Positions 11,501 through 24,700 of a stretch of DNA of 64,000 nucleotides are shown piece by piece. The stretch lies in NCBI GenBank assembly GCA_905250075.1, contig CAJNOP010000004.1, positions 4,542,952 to 4,606,951 on the forward strand. The letters run 5' to 3'. Position 1 is the first letter of the stretch. Each line of letters begins with the position of its first letter. Made by a program: the position numbers and the translations under genes. The notes beneath the pieces are model-generated. The model was not told the DNA's origin, searched no databases, and saw only the letters and a list, made by a program, of their open reading frames with translations. The stretch comes from Rotaria sp. Silwood1 (Eukaryota > Rotifera > Eurotatoria > Philodinida > Philodinidae).

Positions 11501-12832
11501 GTATCTGTTTGGTTACTGATGGAAAGAATGTAAACATAAGCAATTTATAAGGATATGACAAAAACAAAAAAAAAGGCAAATTGTTCATGGAAAGCAAACT
11601 ATCTGGAACGTCATTTTCATGTTGCTACCAATAGGACTGTATTCTTCTGGCGAAAAAAATTCGCTTTCACACTTCTTGATCATTTAGAAAGTAATTGTGA
11701 AATTTTGTAAAGTTCCAGACGAGCTGTTTGTCTAATGTGTAGGATGCACTAGTCACCGAATACAAAGAGAAGGAATAACGTATCTTGTACTTCCGGAGCG
11801 GTTATCATATATAGATTAGAAAATTTTGTTGATAGTATCAAACCTCGATTCGACCATATCTCAAAAATTTGAACTCGACGAACTCTATTGGCAGGTCCGT
11901 TAATAATTTCTCTGTCTCGCAAGCAGTTGATGAAAATGGAAATAGTATAAAATACTAAAATAAACTCTTACATCATCAATGTTTTAATTAGAAGCAGATA
12001 TGACTAATTGCGATTATGATTTCACTGTACTAGAGTTAGAAAAATGAAGGATGAATCATGCCGGTTTATTAGTCCATTCAGTTCGGTCTGACCATTGTTG
12101 AGGTCAGTACCGTTCCCAATATGAAAAAACTTTATCGATACCAACATTGCTATGACTTATCATTCTTTTTTTTTGTTACTTTTCTTTAGGTTTCATCAAG
12201 TTATTCCTTGACTAAAACTAACGATGTTGAATATATAACCTCAACAACTCGTTCTAATGGTTTTAATATTACGGAATTAGTGTCAAAAAACATTCCGCCA
12301 TTAACTGAATTTGAAGAAGAATGTCTTGCATCTCGTCTAATGGAAAGATATCCAACTACTTGTCTAATGCTTGATGCACAACTGTTTTTACACGATGAAG
12401 CCCTTGCCGTTGTGAAAAAGAATTATCGGATAAAGGTAACAATGAAAATATCTATATCATAAAATAATTCCTATTTGAAAAGAGCAGAAAAATACATCAT
12501 TTTGACAAGAGCTTTAAACATGAGTTGCTCAATGGAAAAGAGGCCTTTTTATATTTCAATACTTAGTCATAATCCATAATGTTTCAATAAATTTATAAAA
12601 GTATACAATTGAATATTTTTGTTTATAGATGGATGCCGTTGCACCGGAATATTTCTATGATTTTCTTCTTCGTCATCCACGTGTAGCACTTCATTATAGC
12701 AATTGGTTTCTACGATGTAAACCTGTACCACCAACAACTGGATGTTCAATTGATACAAAAGTATGGACATTAAGTATGACAGTACGAGGTGCAATGGCGG
12801 TTGATCATATGAACGATGAATGTGCTGAATAA
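8550..12832 (+). CDS. Unknown five-exon gene, probable nuclear protein with a Cys/His cluster
   Basis: I do not recognise the family. The spliced model is 8550-8913, 8984-9051, 9116-9238, 12190-12435 and 12629-12832. All junctions are GT/AG and in frame, giving 334 aa. The N-terminus (1-60) is Ser/Thr/Pro-rich. At about 70-110 a cluster with spacing C-x4-C-x-C-x13-C-x2-H, inside YRWRLVCTWHLCEC and QLCAKHNALRRNK, could bind zinc; a basic tail KRKRK follows and could be a nuclear localisation signal. Exon 2 is acidic (DDDDIEILEE). Exon 3 contains IKAE and IKSE, two matches to the SUMO consensus. Exons 4-5 form the best-folded-looking part, with a helix-like segment EFEEECLASRLMERYP and a C-terminal segment with WFLRCKPVPP. 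Intron 3 is nearly 3 kb; the others are 64-193 bp. A transcriptional or chromatin role is only inferred. Confidence 0.75.
9239..12189 (+). other. Long intron 3 of the 8550 gene
   Basis: It starts GTAAGT and ends in a T-rich tract with TTTAG. It is AT-rich and contains no recognisable nested gene or repeat. Confidence 0.7.
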
Positions 12833-13009
12833 TTTTTCTTTTCATTTATTAGTGTTCTTAAATTTTTTTTTGTTTGTTTTGTTAATGCTACTCAATCATT
12901 TCATTTTCTCGTTCTTTTATGTAATAGAAATAAGGCATGTTCTAGAACACATCTATCTATGAAATGTGTTAATGTAACGTTGTATGTATTTGTCGATTGA
13001 AAAATACGA

Positions 13010-13015
13010 AATAAA
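13010..13015 (+). terminator. Poly(A) signal of the 8550 gene
   Basis: AATAAA about 180 bp after the stop codon on the same strand, in a T-rich 3' untranslated region. Confidence 0.6.
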
Positions 13016-16015
13016 ACTTACTTAAATGAAAAAAAAATATGTTGACTGAAATCATTAGCGTCATGGTACTGACAAAATAAATCACAATCGGTTTCAGTTA
13101 TATTTTATGAATCTTATATGTATGTACATTTTTCTTGGTCTTTCTTAAGATAACTTAAATACTTACATGTTTATGAAAAGGTGAATCGTAAACAAATTAG
13201 ATGTGTTAAGTTTCAATAAAAGAAAAAAGATTTTTCAAAATTTGAGAATTCTCGAAAGTTCTTAAAGTAAGAGAATATCGTTTTCCAATTTTTGGTAATA
13301 ATTGATCTGTATCGCTTAAAGATATTTTTTCTTTTATCTGTATGGTTAAGAGAACGATATCTAAGCAATAATTTGCCGACCAATTTTACTTTTTTTTCTG
13401 AAACATTCCCTAATAAGAGTTTTGGGGTAAAAATTTGGACTCTTCCTGCCTTCTATATCGTATATGAATAACGTTTCATTATAATATATAAACTACTTCC
13501 TTATCACATTTCGATTGGATTTAGTAAAAAGAATGATGAAGAAGTATGTTTTACAATATATAAAATAAGGCAAGCTACATTGATCGGCAAAAGCAGCTAC
13601 ATCTTGCGTAGAGAGTACGCTAAGAGCTTTTCGATCCTCTCAGTCCTGTTTCTTTTTTTTTTTATTTTTACAATTTCCTCCAAATCTGATCAACTTGTAG
13701 ATTTGATATACACATAGATCTATGATCTCAACTCTAGTTTATCTCATTAGTTTTGTCAATAATTATTCATAAAATGGATGGCGCATGAGTAATGACAAAC
13801 TCTAGTAACCAAACTTTGGCCATCTCACGTAACCATTGTAAATTTTAGAAAAAGTTCATTTAAGAGTGAATTTGAATTTTCTATAAAACCTGCTAGTGTA
13901 AATTTATAAAGCTTAGCTATCTTCCGAACTATTTTCAAAATGTACACATGTGAATTTCTAAGCTGTGCCAGATTCTTCTTGTCTCGTTCGTAAATGACTA
14001 GGTAGGAAATGTATTGCTCTATCGATTTCGCTGACTAATAAATTCATTAGTCTTGCTTAATATTCGCTTGCACTCACATTTCTTAATCGAACTACTTGTT
14101 TTTGTACTCTTTTGAAAAATGGAATGTTTTTAGTTTTTTGGACCGATATAAAATTTTCGCTTAACAGTAAAAAAATGGCACAATTCAATTCTGTACAAAT
14201 TGGTAGAACTGAAACTCAACATTTCAAGGACCTTTATTAGTTTACAGTCAAAACTGAAGAATGTGAAGGACCAGTCTAAGAAAACTATTTTTTTCCCAAG
14301 CCACTGATAGTTATTAAATTCGAAAAGTCTTCCTTAAAAACTTCCAAATTTAGTGGCGAAAATGTATGACTAAATCCAAAACTTTCTCATTATGTTAAAG
14401 CTCACAAGGATAAGTCAATAAGATGGAGAAGACGATTTTTTCGAATTATAAGCACGCCAACTTTTACCATTGACATTGCTGCGTATTTTGAAGGCTTTTT
14501 AGAATATAAATAGAATCCGTAAAATTGATATAGCAGATGTTCTAGAGAGTTGACTCTTAATCAAATGAATTTCTTTTTGAAATTTTCAGCAGTTAATTCT
14601 GATTTTCAAAAAACCATTTACAAAGGTGTCTCATTATTTAAGCGACACTCGTTAAATATTTTTGTGATGAGCGATCTCAATATGATATTCTCTCAAAAAA
14701 TTACTGTTCAGTTCTACAATTATCAAGGTTTTATTATTTTTCAGATACACGTAGACACATAGTTTCTTCTTGATATACAAGAGTTTTTTCAAATTTCGTT
14801 TTTTATAATTTCATCGCGAGTTTTTTTTCCACAGATTACGAAAAATTAGCATGATGTTTTCGGAATGAAATCGTATTCATCGACTATAAATCAGGAAAGC
14901 AAAAAAAAAAGATAAGTCTATTAACTTAAAAACGAACAAGTGAAGACAAATAATCTATGTTGAACTAAACGCGAAAAAAGAATTAATTTACAAAAAATGA
15001 AGTGTTTTTCTCCAATGGAGTCTGTGTGAGTGGAATATAGTGCAACTTAGGTAGGCAGGCCGTGGATGATAGGAAGATTGTGAAGAAATCTCATTCAAAC
15101 ACACCTACGAATTGTAGACCTCCAGAAAATTGACAACACGGGTTATTAAACTATAAAAAAAAATTTCAAATGGAATTTTTTCATCAGCATCACATTTTCC
15201 TGACACGAGAGCGACCTTAATAGGAAACTGCACATGTACAAAATCTTTGACATAAGTCATACGCATCTGCGAAGCCTTCCGAATGAAACTGTCAAGCTGC
15301 AATAAGAATAAGAACACAGAACACATAAGACATGCTTACTAATTAACATTATCATGTAAATAAAAATCTTCTGCTGCTCTTTCAGATTCTAGATAAATCA
15401 ACAACTATCTACTACCAAAACAACAAACGCAATGTTTAGTTGTGTAGCGAAAAAAAAACAATTATTCTAATAATAGACAACCATCTCTCTATGCCATATG
15501 AATGTTAAACAAACACCAATAATGTTGTCGGCATTATTGTCACTGACCGATGAATTTAAATTAACAATATGCATTATAAATGCTACAAATAAAATATATT
15601 ATAAAATGAAATATTGTAAAAATAAAAATCCATGAATCAAAAATTCAAATCAAGAATCTTGTTGTTACATGTGTATCTCACTAATATCTTGAAAACATGA
15701 CGAATCGATCTTCAAAATATGTAACAAACACTATTATCTTTCAGTATTTCGAAAAGAATAGCCCAGCAAGAATCAATCTATCAAAACTGTCTGACATAAA
15801 TATAGAATTAGGACAATTCCTTCAATAAATTTTTCAAACGTTTCCTTATGTAACAAATGTTTTATCACAAGAAAAAGACATTCAATTCGTATTTCAGTTT
15901 TGAAAAGAATGTGTTTAACTTTTATTTTCGAATTACTGACTGAGCAGTACAAGCCAAAACGAAATCAAATAGAAAAATATAAATATCCAAGACAGATATA
16001 TACAACACAGAAAAG
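13016..16015. other. Intergenic between convergent genes
   Basis: About 3 kb of AT-rich sequence between the 3' ends of the 8550 gene (+) and the Pax gene (-). No supported exon on either strand. Confidence 0.5.
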
Positions 16016-17185
16016 TTAATAGTATGACGGATAATTAGAATATGACAACGGATAACTTGGATAAATAGATGCGGCAGATGTTGAAGCATATGTTGAATAA
16101 TACGGACTAGTCATTGGAGGATATGAAGGACTAGACGAGCCATAATACATTGAAGATGTTGGTGACCAATAGCCTGAAAGAGAAATAGCATTATAAATAA
16201 ATTAACAGAATAAAACTAATACTTACTTGATGATGGACTAGATGTTATTGATGGATCAAAAACAGTATCGTTCATTACAAGTGGTTTCACATCCATAACT
16301 GGTGATTCAAGAAAAGATGGTATGGTATTTTCTTCATCATTAATATAATTAGAAGCTGAAGCATTAGATGAATTCGATACAGATGGTTTACGAGTACGAG
16401 CACGACGATTGCTAAACCATATCTATTAATCAATAAAAGATTGTAAACTATGGTAAAAAACAATAAAAAAAAATCAAAAAACATACTTGAATACGATTTT
16501 CTTCAATATTTAAACGTTGTGAAAGTCGTTCACGTGTAGTTACATCTGGATAAGGTGTATGAGAAAATGTTTGTTCAAGTATTTCAATTTGTTCAGCCTT
16601 AAATGACGAACGATAACGGCGTGTATTATTAGTTAAATTTCTAACGGGACGTAATGGTAAAGTATCATTAAGTGAATTATCTAAAAGATATAATTCAAAC
16701 GATGAATAAAAACCTCAAGATGATATAAATTTACTTTTGCTTTCGTCGGATTCTTCAGTTGTTATATCATCATCATTTAATTGTTCTCGATTTGTTTCTC
16801 TAATTTGTCGTCGATTATTTGCATTACCAATAGGACCTGGTCTATAAGAACCTGTCTCATTATAGCGAGAAAGAATTTTTGATACACATCCATGAGATAC
16901 TTGAAGCTAAATAAATAATATGAATAACTTAAGAAAAAGATTTGAGTTTTGAATTATTTACTTGACGACTAATTACACAAGGACGAATTCCTTGACGTGC
17001 CATTTCAACAATTTGTCGACGAATATGATCAGGTAATGGACGACCGTTAATAAAAACCCCACCAAGTTGATTAACACGACCATGACCAGCTAATAGAAAA
17101 ATTGGATTCAATTTCTGATGAATAAAAAGAGATAACTCACCGAATAGAGCTTCTTGTTCTGCTTGTTGATACATTCGATACCAAC
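16016..17185 (-). CDS. Pax3/7: Pax3/7-type transcription factor lacking the RED subdomain
   Basis: Exons on the minus strand are 17185-17141, 17089-16962, 16906-16735, 16680-16487, 16422-16227 and 16173-16016, all GT/AG and in frame. From the ATG at 17174 the model is 293 aa. Residues 13-81 match the PAI half of a paired domain, with the Pax3/7 signature [26 protein letters not shown] and SHGCVSKIL. After [10 protein letters not shown] the frame runs straight into an acidic, polar linker (about 82-130). The RED half and the octapeptide are not visible. A homeodomain follows (about 131-190) with YPDV, the WFSNRRA recognition helix and Ser at position 50, the usual Pax residue; an intron falls between homeodomain residues 46 and 47, a common paired-class position. 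The C-terminus is Ser/Tyr-rich. An open stretch at about 17411-17487 could be an upstream exon, so the true start is unresolved. It would act as a DNA-binding developmental regulator. Confidence 0.88.
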
Positions 17186-20100
17186 CTACAAAAGAATAAA
17201 TTAGAAATTTATATTTAGTATTTTATTAGAAAAACTAAGCAAGAATCTAGGCAATGTTTCGTCGATTGTGTATTCTTGATGATGGTTGAACGTGTTGATA
17301 GTGATGAATTGATTAACTGTGTTGAAAATTTTGAAGATGCACGACTAGTTATAAGAGAGGATAGGTGTGAAAAAAAATTGATAAATAGAAGAGAGAAAGA
17401 AAGAAACAACCTGCTGCGTTAATAGATTGATAGAAGATATAGGCTGCTTCCAATTTACTGATATGTTTTCTTAGTCTGTGACGACGATTTGTCTAATTTG
17501 TTATTCGATTGTTGATAACAAGCAATCGTCAATGGATGAAATATACTTTACATGATCATCAAGCTGGTGTCATTTTTATATATTTTATGAAAAATGAATG
17601 ATCAAACTAATCAACATCTCGGTTGGCGGTTCTATTTTTTTTTTTGTTTATTAATTGCTGATCTAAATAAAGACACATGTACGTTTTTTCTTTTTGGTTT
17701 CATCATGAATAAATCTTTCGACATACTTACTAAATATGATAGATCAATGAAGAAAATCTTTTTTTTTTGTAATAACTAGATTCATAGTATTGATATGTTT
17801 TTCTTCATTAGCTACTGCAATATCAATAAAATAAAATTTTTGTTTTGATCATCAGAATGTGTTAATGTAAAAGTGGATGATTGTTAGGTTAAGTGCTTAA
17901 GATTTCGACGAAGAAGGAATACATTTGACATTGATTGAATAGCAAGCAGGAGAACTTAGTTTATAAATTTATTTTCAATGAGTTTTAGTAATAAAAATTT
18001 TCAAAAGTATTATTTACTATTAATCATCAAGAAATCAAATTTCGAAAACGAAATCAATAAAAAAAAAAGGCAGGTTGTGGGAAAGATTAGTTTCTCTATT
18101 GATCAAAATGAAATATAATTGTATCGATTATTAATCACTGATTTTTCGAATATGATATTGATTCACGGTTGTGATTGTTGTCATAATTATTATAGAGAAA
18201 CGTACGTTACCTTATTCAAAAAAAAAAACAGCATTCATTGAACTGATGTTTCCAATAAGATAAAAATCTTTATTTAACAAGAAAGCATATAGTACAATAA
18301 ATATTTAAGACATGATGATCATATTTTTCAGTTTCTTACGGCAATAAACTATTCATTGATTATTGATTATTTCAATTTCTCTTTATTGGTATCCATGGTG
18401 AATATATTTATTAAAACAGGTAGAGAATTAGAACAAGTCGATCAAACAGTTAAAAAAAAATTTTGTGACATATTTAAATAAGTATTGGAAAACGTCAACA
18501 ATTTATATAAACCAATAAAGTCTATTGTTTTTTTTCTCCGGTGTATACGTCATTATTATATTTAAATAGGTTTTCATATATTTTTTTATTCGAGCATCCC
18601 AGATAACTGCCAAGTAAATATAAATCAAAATATCAGTTTTATTACGTTTCGCCTTCGTTTAAATAGTTTTTTTTTTTGTATTAAATAGGTTTTGACTTTT
18701 AGTGGATTTCAAACATCATGCTTAGATCTTGACTAATTAGACTTATATGCTATTATTAATAGTTTGACTAAAATCATGATCTACCTTGCGCTTCACTTTT
18801 TTTTTAAAGTAGTTTCAACATTAGTAATATATTCAGTTTTTTCTTTTTAAGAATATTTTTAAAATAGGATCGACGAAAATTTGAAATTTATCTCTTTATT
18901 CACGAAAAGAACAACGAACTTCTTCATCCTGATTTAAATATTCACAAAGTCAGCAATATGTATTTATCCATTTTTTTTCTCTTTCATTGCATTGAATCAT
19001 ATAGCCAATTAATTTCTCGATAATGCGTTCCACAGCTCCAATCATAGTTTATTCAAGTAGCAGTTTTTGACTAATGTACACATTAATAACGTCAATACAC
19101 ACAGATGAAAATTTAAAAAATGTGCTCTCAAAGAGGGGTTGTTCACTAGAAAAAGTTTTACTACATATGGGATCCAAAAATTGTACATCACATGATTACT
19201 GTTATTTACTGTTTCATTAAATAAAATTCATTGTTATGAAGTCTACTTGATTTTTACAAAAAAAATTTTTGTATGACAACAATGGAACAAAGACGATTGA
19301 CTGAAACTGCAAAAAGAAGCGATTCATACTTGAACAGTACACATCATTTTAAAATAGAACATGTATTTTCGCTAAGAAAATACTGAGAATGCAATTCATG
19401 TAGCAGCTAATAGAGAAGTCATATGTATTTTATAACATGGCGCAAGAAAATAATGATTGCTATGATAATATTTCGAATATGATGAATAATTTTTCTATTG
19501 ATTCAGTCATGTCAAGAAAAATATGAAGCTGTATAAAAGATTCTCTCCATAAAAAAAAGTGTTTTTTTATTATGTACTTGTGAAAATTAGATCATTAGAA
19601 GATGAATATATAGTTTTTTAAGTGTTGAGAGACGAGAAAATTGATGAGATGGAGCATAATAATGATGTCGAATAGTTCAGTAATAAAAGAGAAGTTCAGT
19701 TAGACGTTATTTATCATTCAATCAAAGAAATACGTTACACATTAATCTTTTTTCCGAGCTTTTGAGTCAACTACTAAAAAAAGCTTCTGGATTTGACGAA
19801 TTTTAAACTGTTTATAATAATATTTATCTAAGGGTATATCATAAGACATTGAAAGATATAGGTAAAGTGTTTTAGTGTTTTTTGTTTTAAACTTTTTGAT
19901 GGTAATGGTTACGAAACAAAAAATTGGTGAGAATTGATCGATTGATATTGTCTATTGTGATATCTATTTTGAACTAGACAATAAATCTTTTTCACTACTG
20001 ATGCCAAGCACATCAAATATATGAAATTTCTCTTTTGCTCCTGAAAAGATTAACAATATTTATAAGTACCGAGACATAACACACACACGAAACTTACAAA

Positions 20101-21273
20101 AACACACTTTCCTATTCTCATCGCTTACAGTGGATAATAATATTGATTTTATGTTCAAATTTTAAAAACAAAATACTACAATCACAAATAGTTAATATTC
20201 TCGTGCAGTATTTAGAAGATAAAACAAAAAGTTTGTCTTCATAATGGAATGAACTTCAGCTGTTACCAACAAAAAACACCTTGGTTTTCATATAAACTCG
20301 TATAACGACTAATCGGCACGAGAAAACTGAAGGATACGATACTAGCATATTTTTTTTTGATTAAAAACCAAAATTTTCATCACTACGTGCTTTGATAACT
20401 CTATTTTTGAATATTAATGATCTAAAATTTGTTTAAAAATGAAACAAAGCTAATTACATTTCTCAATACTTAATAGATTTCACATCATGTCAACTTTGGA
20501 TATCATCTTTGGCAATAAAATTGTATCTCTTTTTTTGAATTACAAACACTTTAGAATGATATGATGTTTTACTTCTAATTTTTCGACATTTCAACGCTTA
20601 TGAGTATCCAAATATGTGTTTAAAAAGTCATAATTCATGCTAAAAAAAGCTCGTCAACGCAGTCTAATTGAGTCTCAATTGTGGAATTCACATATATTCT
20701 ATAGTCTCATTATAATAATGCGAAATACGTGAAGTAGAAAGTATCTAGTAGGCTAGAGCTATTTTCCAAATATCATCAGTTGCTAGAGAAACCATCTGTC
20801 TTACTTATTTCTACATTGTAAACAAAAAAAATTTTCTTTTTCTACTGATGCTCTACTTTTTATTTGCTTTGTTGCTATTCGCTCGTTTTTTTTCGTCTTT
20901 CTTGATGTAACATTATTATTATTCTATAACCATTGATATAACCGACATATATGTCTGTTGAATATATCCAAAATGTCTATAGCAGATTCCAGCACACTAT
21001 TATACATCTTGATATGCTTAGAAATATTGATATACATTATTTCTCAAAGTTATAAGTTGATCAGTTGATGACTGTAGTCAATCAGAGCATTAATATGCAT
21101 CATTCTGAACATCTTGAATGTCAATTTTTATTTGCAGAGATATAAAAAATTGCACTATTTAGAATATTAATAAATGTATTCTAGCAAAAAAAAAAATATC
21201 AAGACAGAATTTGAAATGTATTAGAATAATATAAGTCTTATTATTAATGCTTGCCAACGCCTTTTTTCTGTTA
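17186..21273. other. Non-coding region upstream of Pax
   Basis: About 4 kb without a supported gene. The Pax promoter and any missing 5' exon should lie in its first part. The strong TATATATTTTATGAAAAATG-like AT tracts near 17575-17595 are unremarkable for this genome. Confidence 0.5.
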
Positions 21274-21374
21274 CTAAGGAACGTTGGAAAGGGAATTCTG
21301 ATGCCTGTTTTCCTCGATGGCTAAGGAAGTGTACTCAATCACTGTTGGTTTCCCTTCCTCCGTTGCTATTAAGG
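21274..21374. other. GC-richer island with an imperfect long hairpin
   Basis: The left arm CTAAGGAACGTTGGAAAGGG (from 21274) can pair imperfectly with TTCCCTTCCTCCGTTGC (from 21350). The loop is about 55 bp. The island stands out against the AT-rich surroundings. It could be a small palindromic element or a structured RNA; no RNA family is recognised. It sits about 370 bp beyond the 3' end of the receptor gene. Confidence 0.35.
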
Positions 21375-21741
21375 AGGAGAACACTACAAAAACTTCGACT
21401 TAAAACTTACGCTTACCATATATTTTTCCTCTGAAAATATAATGTAGGTTTCAAAAACTAAAACCGATCACAATAATATAACAGAAATTGAATATAAAAA
21501 GAAAACGAAAATTGTTTTATATCATCATTTTGGTTATTCTTCATTATTCTATATAACATATTTTTAGTATGGAAAGCTAAAAATTCCTTTATTTTATTTC
21601 TTATGTCAAGACATTTGTTTTATGAAATAATACAACGTACGAACATAATGTTTCAGTAATGAGTAATAAAAATAAATAAATAATTTATTTAGTAATTACA
21701 AACGACATGTAAACATAACGAAAAACAGAAGGAATAATATT

Positions 21742-24700
21742 TCACAAACTTGTTAAATTTTCAAAAATATTCTCTTTAACTATTGGTCGATTATCTGTTG
21801 TATTATTCAATATTAATTTTGACAAAGAATAACGTTTATTTAATGAATAGTTTCGTTGTGAACCATAGCTACTACTACCGGTAATTGAACTTGATGAAAA
21901 TGATAAATTAGTTTTTGCTTGTCGTTTTGAAGTAATCGATTTGAAAAAATTTTTTTTTGTTCTAATTTTTCGTTTATCTAATGTCAATGTTGTTGATGGA
22001 TGTTTTAATACAATAGTATTGCTATTTGTACTACCTGTGGACCTTAATGATCGTACTTTATCGAGTAAAAATAACTTTATTGATTGGGAACCTTGTCTTC
22101 GTTGAATATCTTTCGGTTTCTTTATTATATCGAATTCAATTTCACTTGAGGAATTTTTTTCATCACGATGATTGTCACTTGATTTATGCGTAGTTAAAGA
22201 ATGATCATCAGATATATTAGAATTTTGTGCATGTAGCTGGTTATATACTGTTGTTTTTAATTTTATTGAATCATTTAATTTTGTATTTTGATGATCAGTT
22301 ATTGATAATGACAAACGTTGTGAATGACGATAATTTCCCCATCCCAATGATTGTCTATCAATATTGTTATGATTATTATTATTATTATTCTTATTATTAA
22401 AGTTTGTTGGTGGATTATTTGATGCTTGTCGTTCAAATGGTTGATTTGCTGTATGTGAAGGATTTTGTTTTACTCTCCATATTGTGCCACGTCCACATGT
22501 AAGTATTACTTTAATAATAAAAATAAATCTCGTTCGAAATAATTTTCCTGATAATGAATATAATAAACAATTTGTTGCTGAATTAAATAAATCCGTAAAA
22601 AGAAATAATGCTAAATAATCTTTTATTTTTGGACATGCAGCTATAGTTACAACATACAATGTATGACAATGATACATTGTTAAAAATATTGGTATACCCC
22701 ATGATATCATTATAATTGAAAAACTTTCAATTAATATAACAAGAAATGCACGTAAATCATTTTGTAAACGACGTTTACGACGATTTTTTCTTGTTGCTTG
22801 TTTTAAATATTTTAAACTTTTCGAAAAATAAATTACTTTTATTGATACAAGATTAGCAAGAACGACAATAAATGATGGTAATGCATTACCAAAAAATATT
22901 GCTAATGTATGACGATTAAATGAAAATGATACGGACTGAAGAAAATCAAATGTTCGTAACCAAAATGGATAACTTAATTCGATTTGACAAGAACGTTTTT
23001 CAAATAATTTCATGATAAAATCAGATGATTTAGCAATTGTCTTATGTTCAATTAATATTGATTGATTTGATAGATTATAATCATTAGAAATAATATTTGT
23101 TAATATATTCATGGTATTTTCTGTAGCTTCTGCATCACGATTAGATAGTAATGATTTAGTTAGCAGATAAAATTGTGATGCTCTCTCATGTGATGAACAA
23201 TTGTACTGAAAAAATTTATAAAATATAATTTTTAAATCAATATTATATTATAGTATAAAAAGAAAAAAAATATTCAACTCATTTCTGTCACATTTTATCA
23301 TACAGATTATAACCGATATAATTCTTCTACATAAGGATTTAAAATTAATATTCTCTTTTTATTAGAAAGCATCTACTGACAATATGTATGCACTAATTTA
23401 TAAAATAGAAAATAAACGATGTAAAAAAGAAATGTTCTTATTGATAATAATACTATCTATCTTATGAGTATCAAGGAATTCACAAAAAATTCTATTAATT
23501 TTGAATGTTATCAATATTTTGATACTGATATGTTTCTTTGAATAAAGGTTACAAAATGAACTTTCTAACCTTCAGTGTTTTTTTTTGTAAAACGCATCGA
23601 TTAATGGAGTCTTAATAATGGTCATAAAATCTAAAGAAAATAGTTTTCCCCTAGGCAAACTATTCAACTATCATTGATAGTAGTAGTCATTAGCCAAATA
23701 TGCGTTACAATGAATATGTTTTCATCTATTTTCTATAGATACTTATTTGTAGTACGCGAATAGGGTATGTCACTGTACAATACTTTTGAACTTGTTCTAT
23801 TTTATTAATGTGATATTTCGCAAGTTTTTCTATATAAGAACTAAATGACCTTCGATGAAACTAAAATGCAAATTACGGATTTAAATTAGTTGAATAAGAT
23901 TTTTTAGAATATTATCAATGTTTAATTGACGAAAGTTTTTTTTTTTTGTTTATTTATATGTCTTCTAAAGTCAATGTGCCTATTATTGTAACGTTATCTT
24001 TTAAAAAAGATGTAAATCATGCTCTAGAATGTACTGTCTAATGAGGTACTAATAAATTATATTATATATTTTCATTCGTTATTTTGGTTATGTAACTGAA
24101 ATTAATTACCAGTAAATAATTATACTCTTAAGTAAGCTCAGAATCTTTTCATTCCAATTAATAGAGGTTTTATATTAATAATTAGGAAAATATAATTCGA
24201 AGAAAGATTTGATTTTGACAAGATTATCATGTATATTTAGAATATTGGATTTGTGAAAAACGTCAGTGCAACATGTCAGATATTTATTATATTTTAATCG
24301 GAGTTATTTGAACAGTGTATTATTCAGTAGAACGTTGGATATGATGATGTTTCCAGGTGTTTCAACATGCAACGCGTACAGAAGAACACCAGGATAGAAT
24401 AATGCATTTTGATGTCAACCTGTCTAGTTTACCAGATACTTCATCATCATAGATTTCCTGAATATGTTGGTCACATAGTAATTAAAAAGGCTGAATTTAA
24501 GAATTTGCCACAAATACACTACCTTTTACAATGAACTTGTCAAGAAAAGAGTTCTATCAATTCATCTTCTTCTCACTCAGCTGTGTCATGAAGAAATACT
24601 TATAAAAAACAAATGAATATCATACAAGGCATCTAAATTATATCTTTTCAAAACATTTTTTTTCTTAATTTTGTTTTTTGATGCATAAACGGTCGATATT

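Noticed and set aside
17215..17409. A 64-codon minus-strand frame just upstream of the first Pax exon
   Set aside because: It ends before the exon, is Ser/Phe/Leu low-complexity, and is most likely intron or leader sequence.
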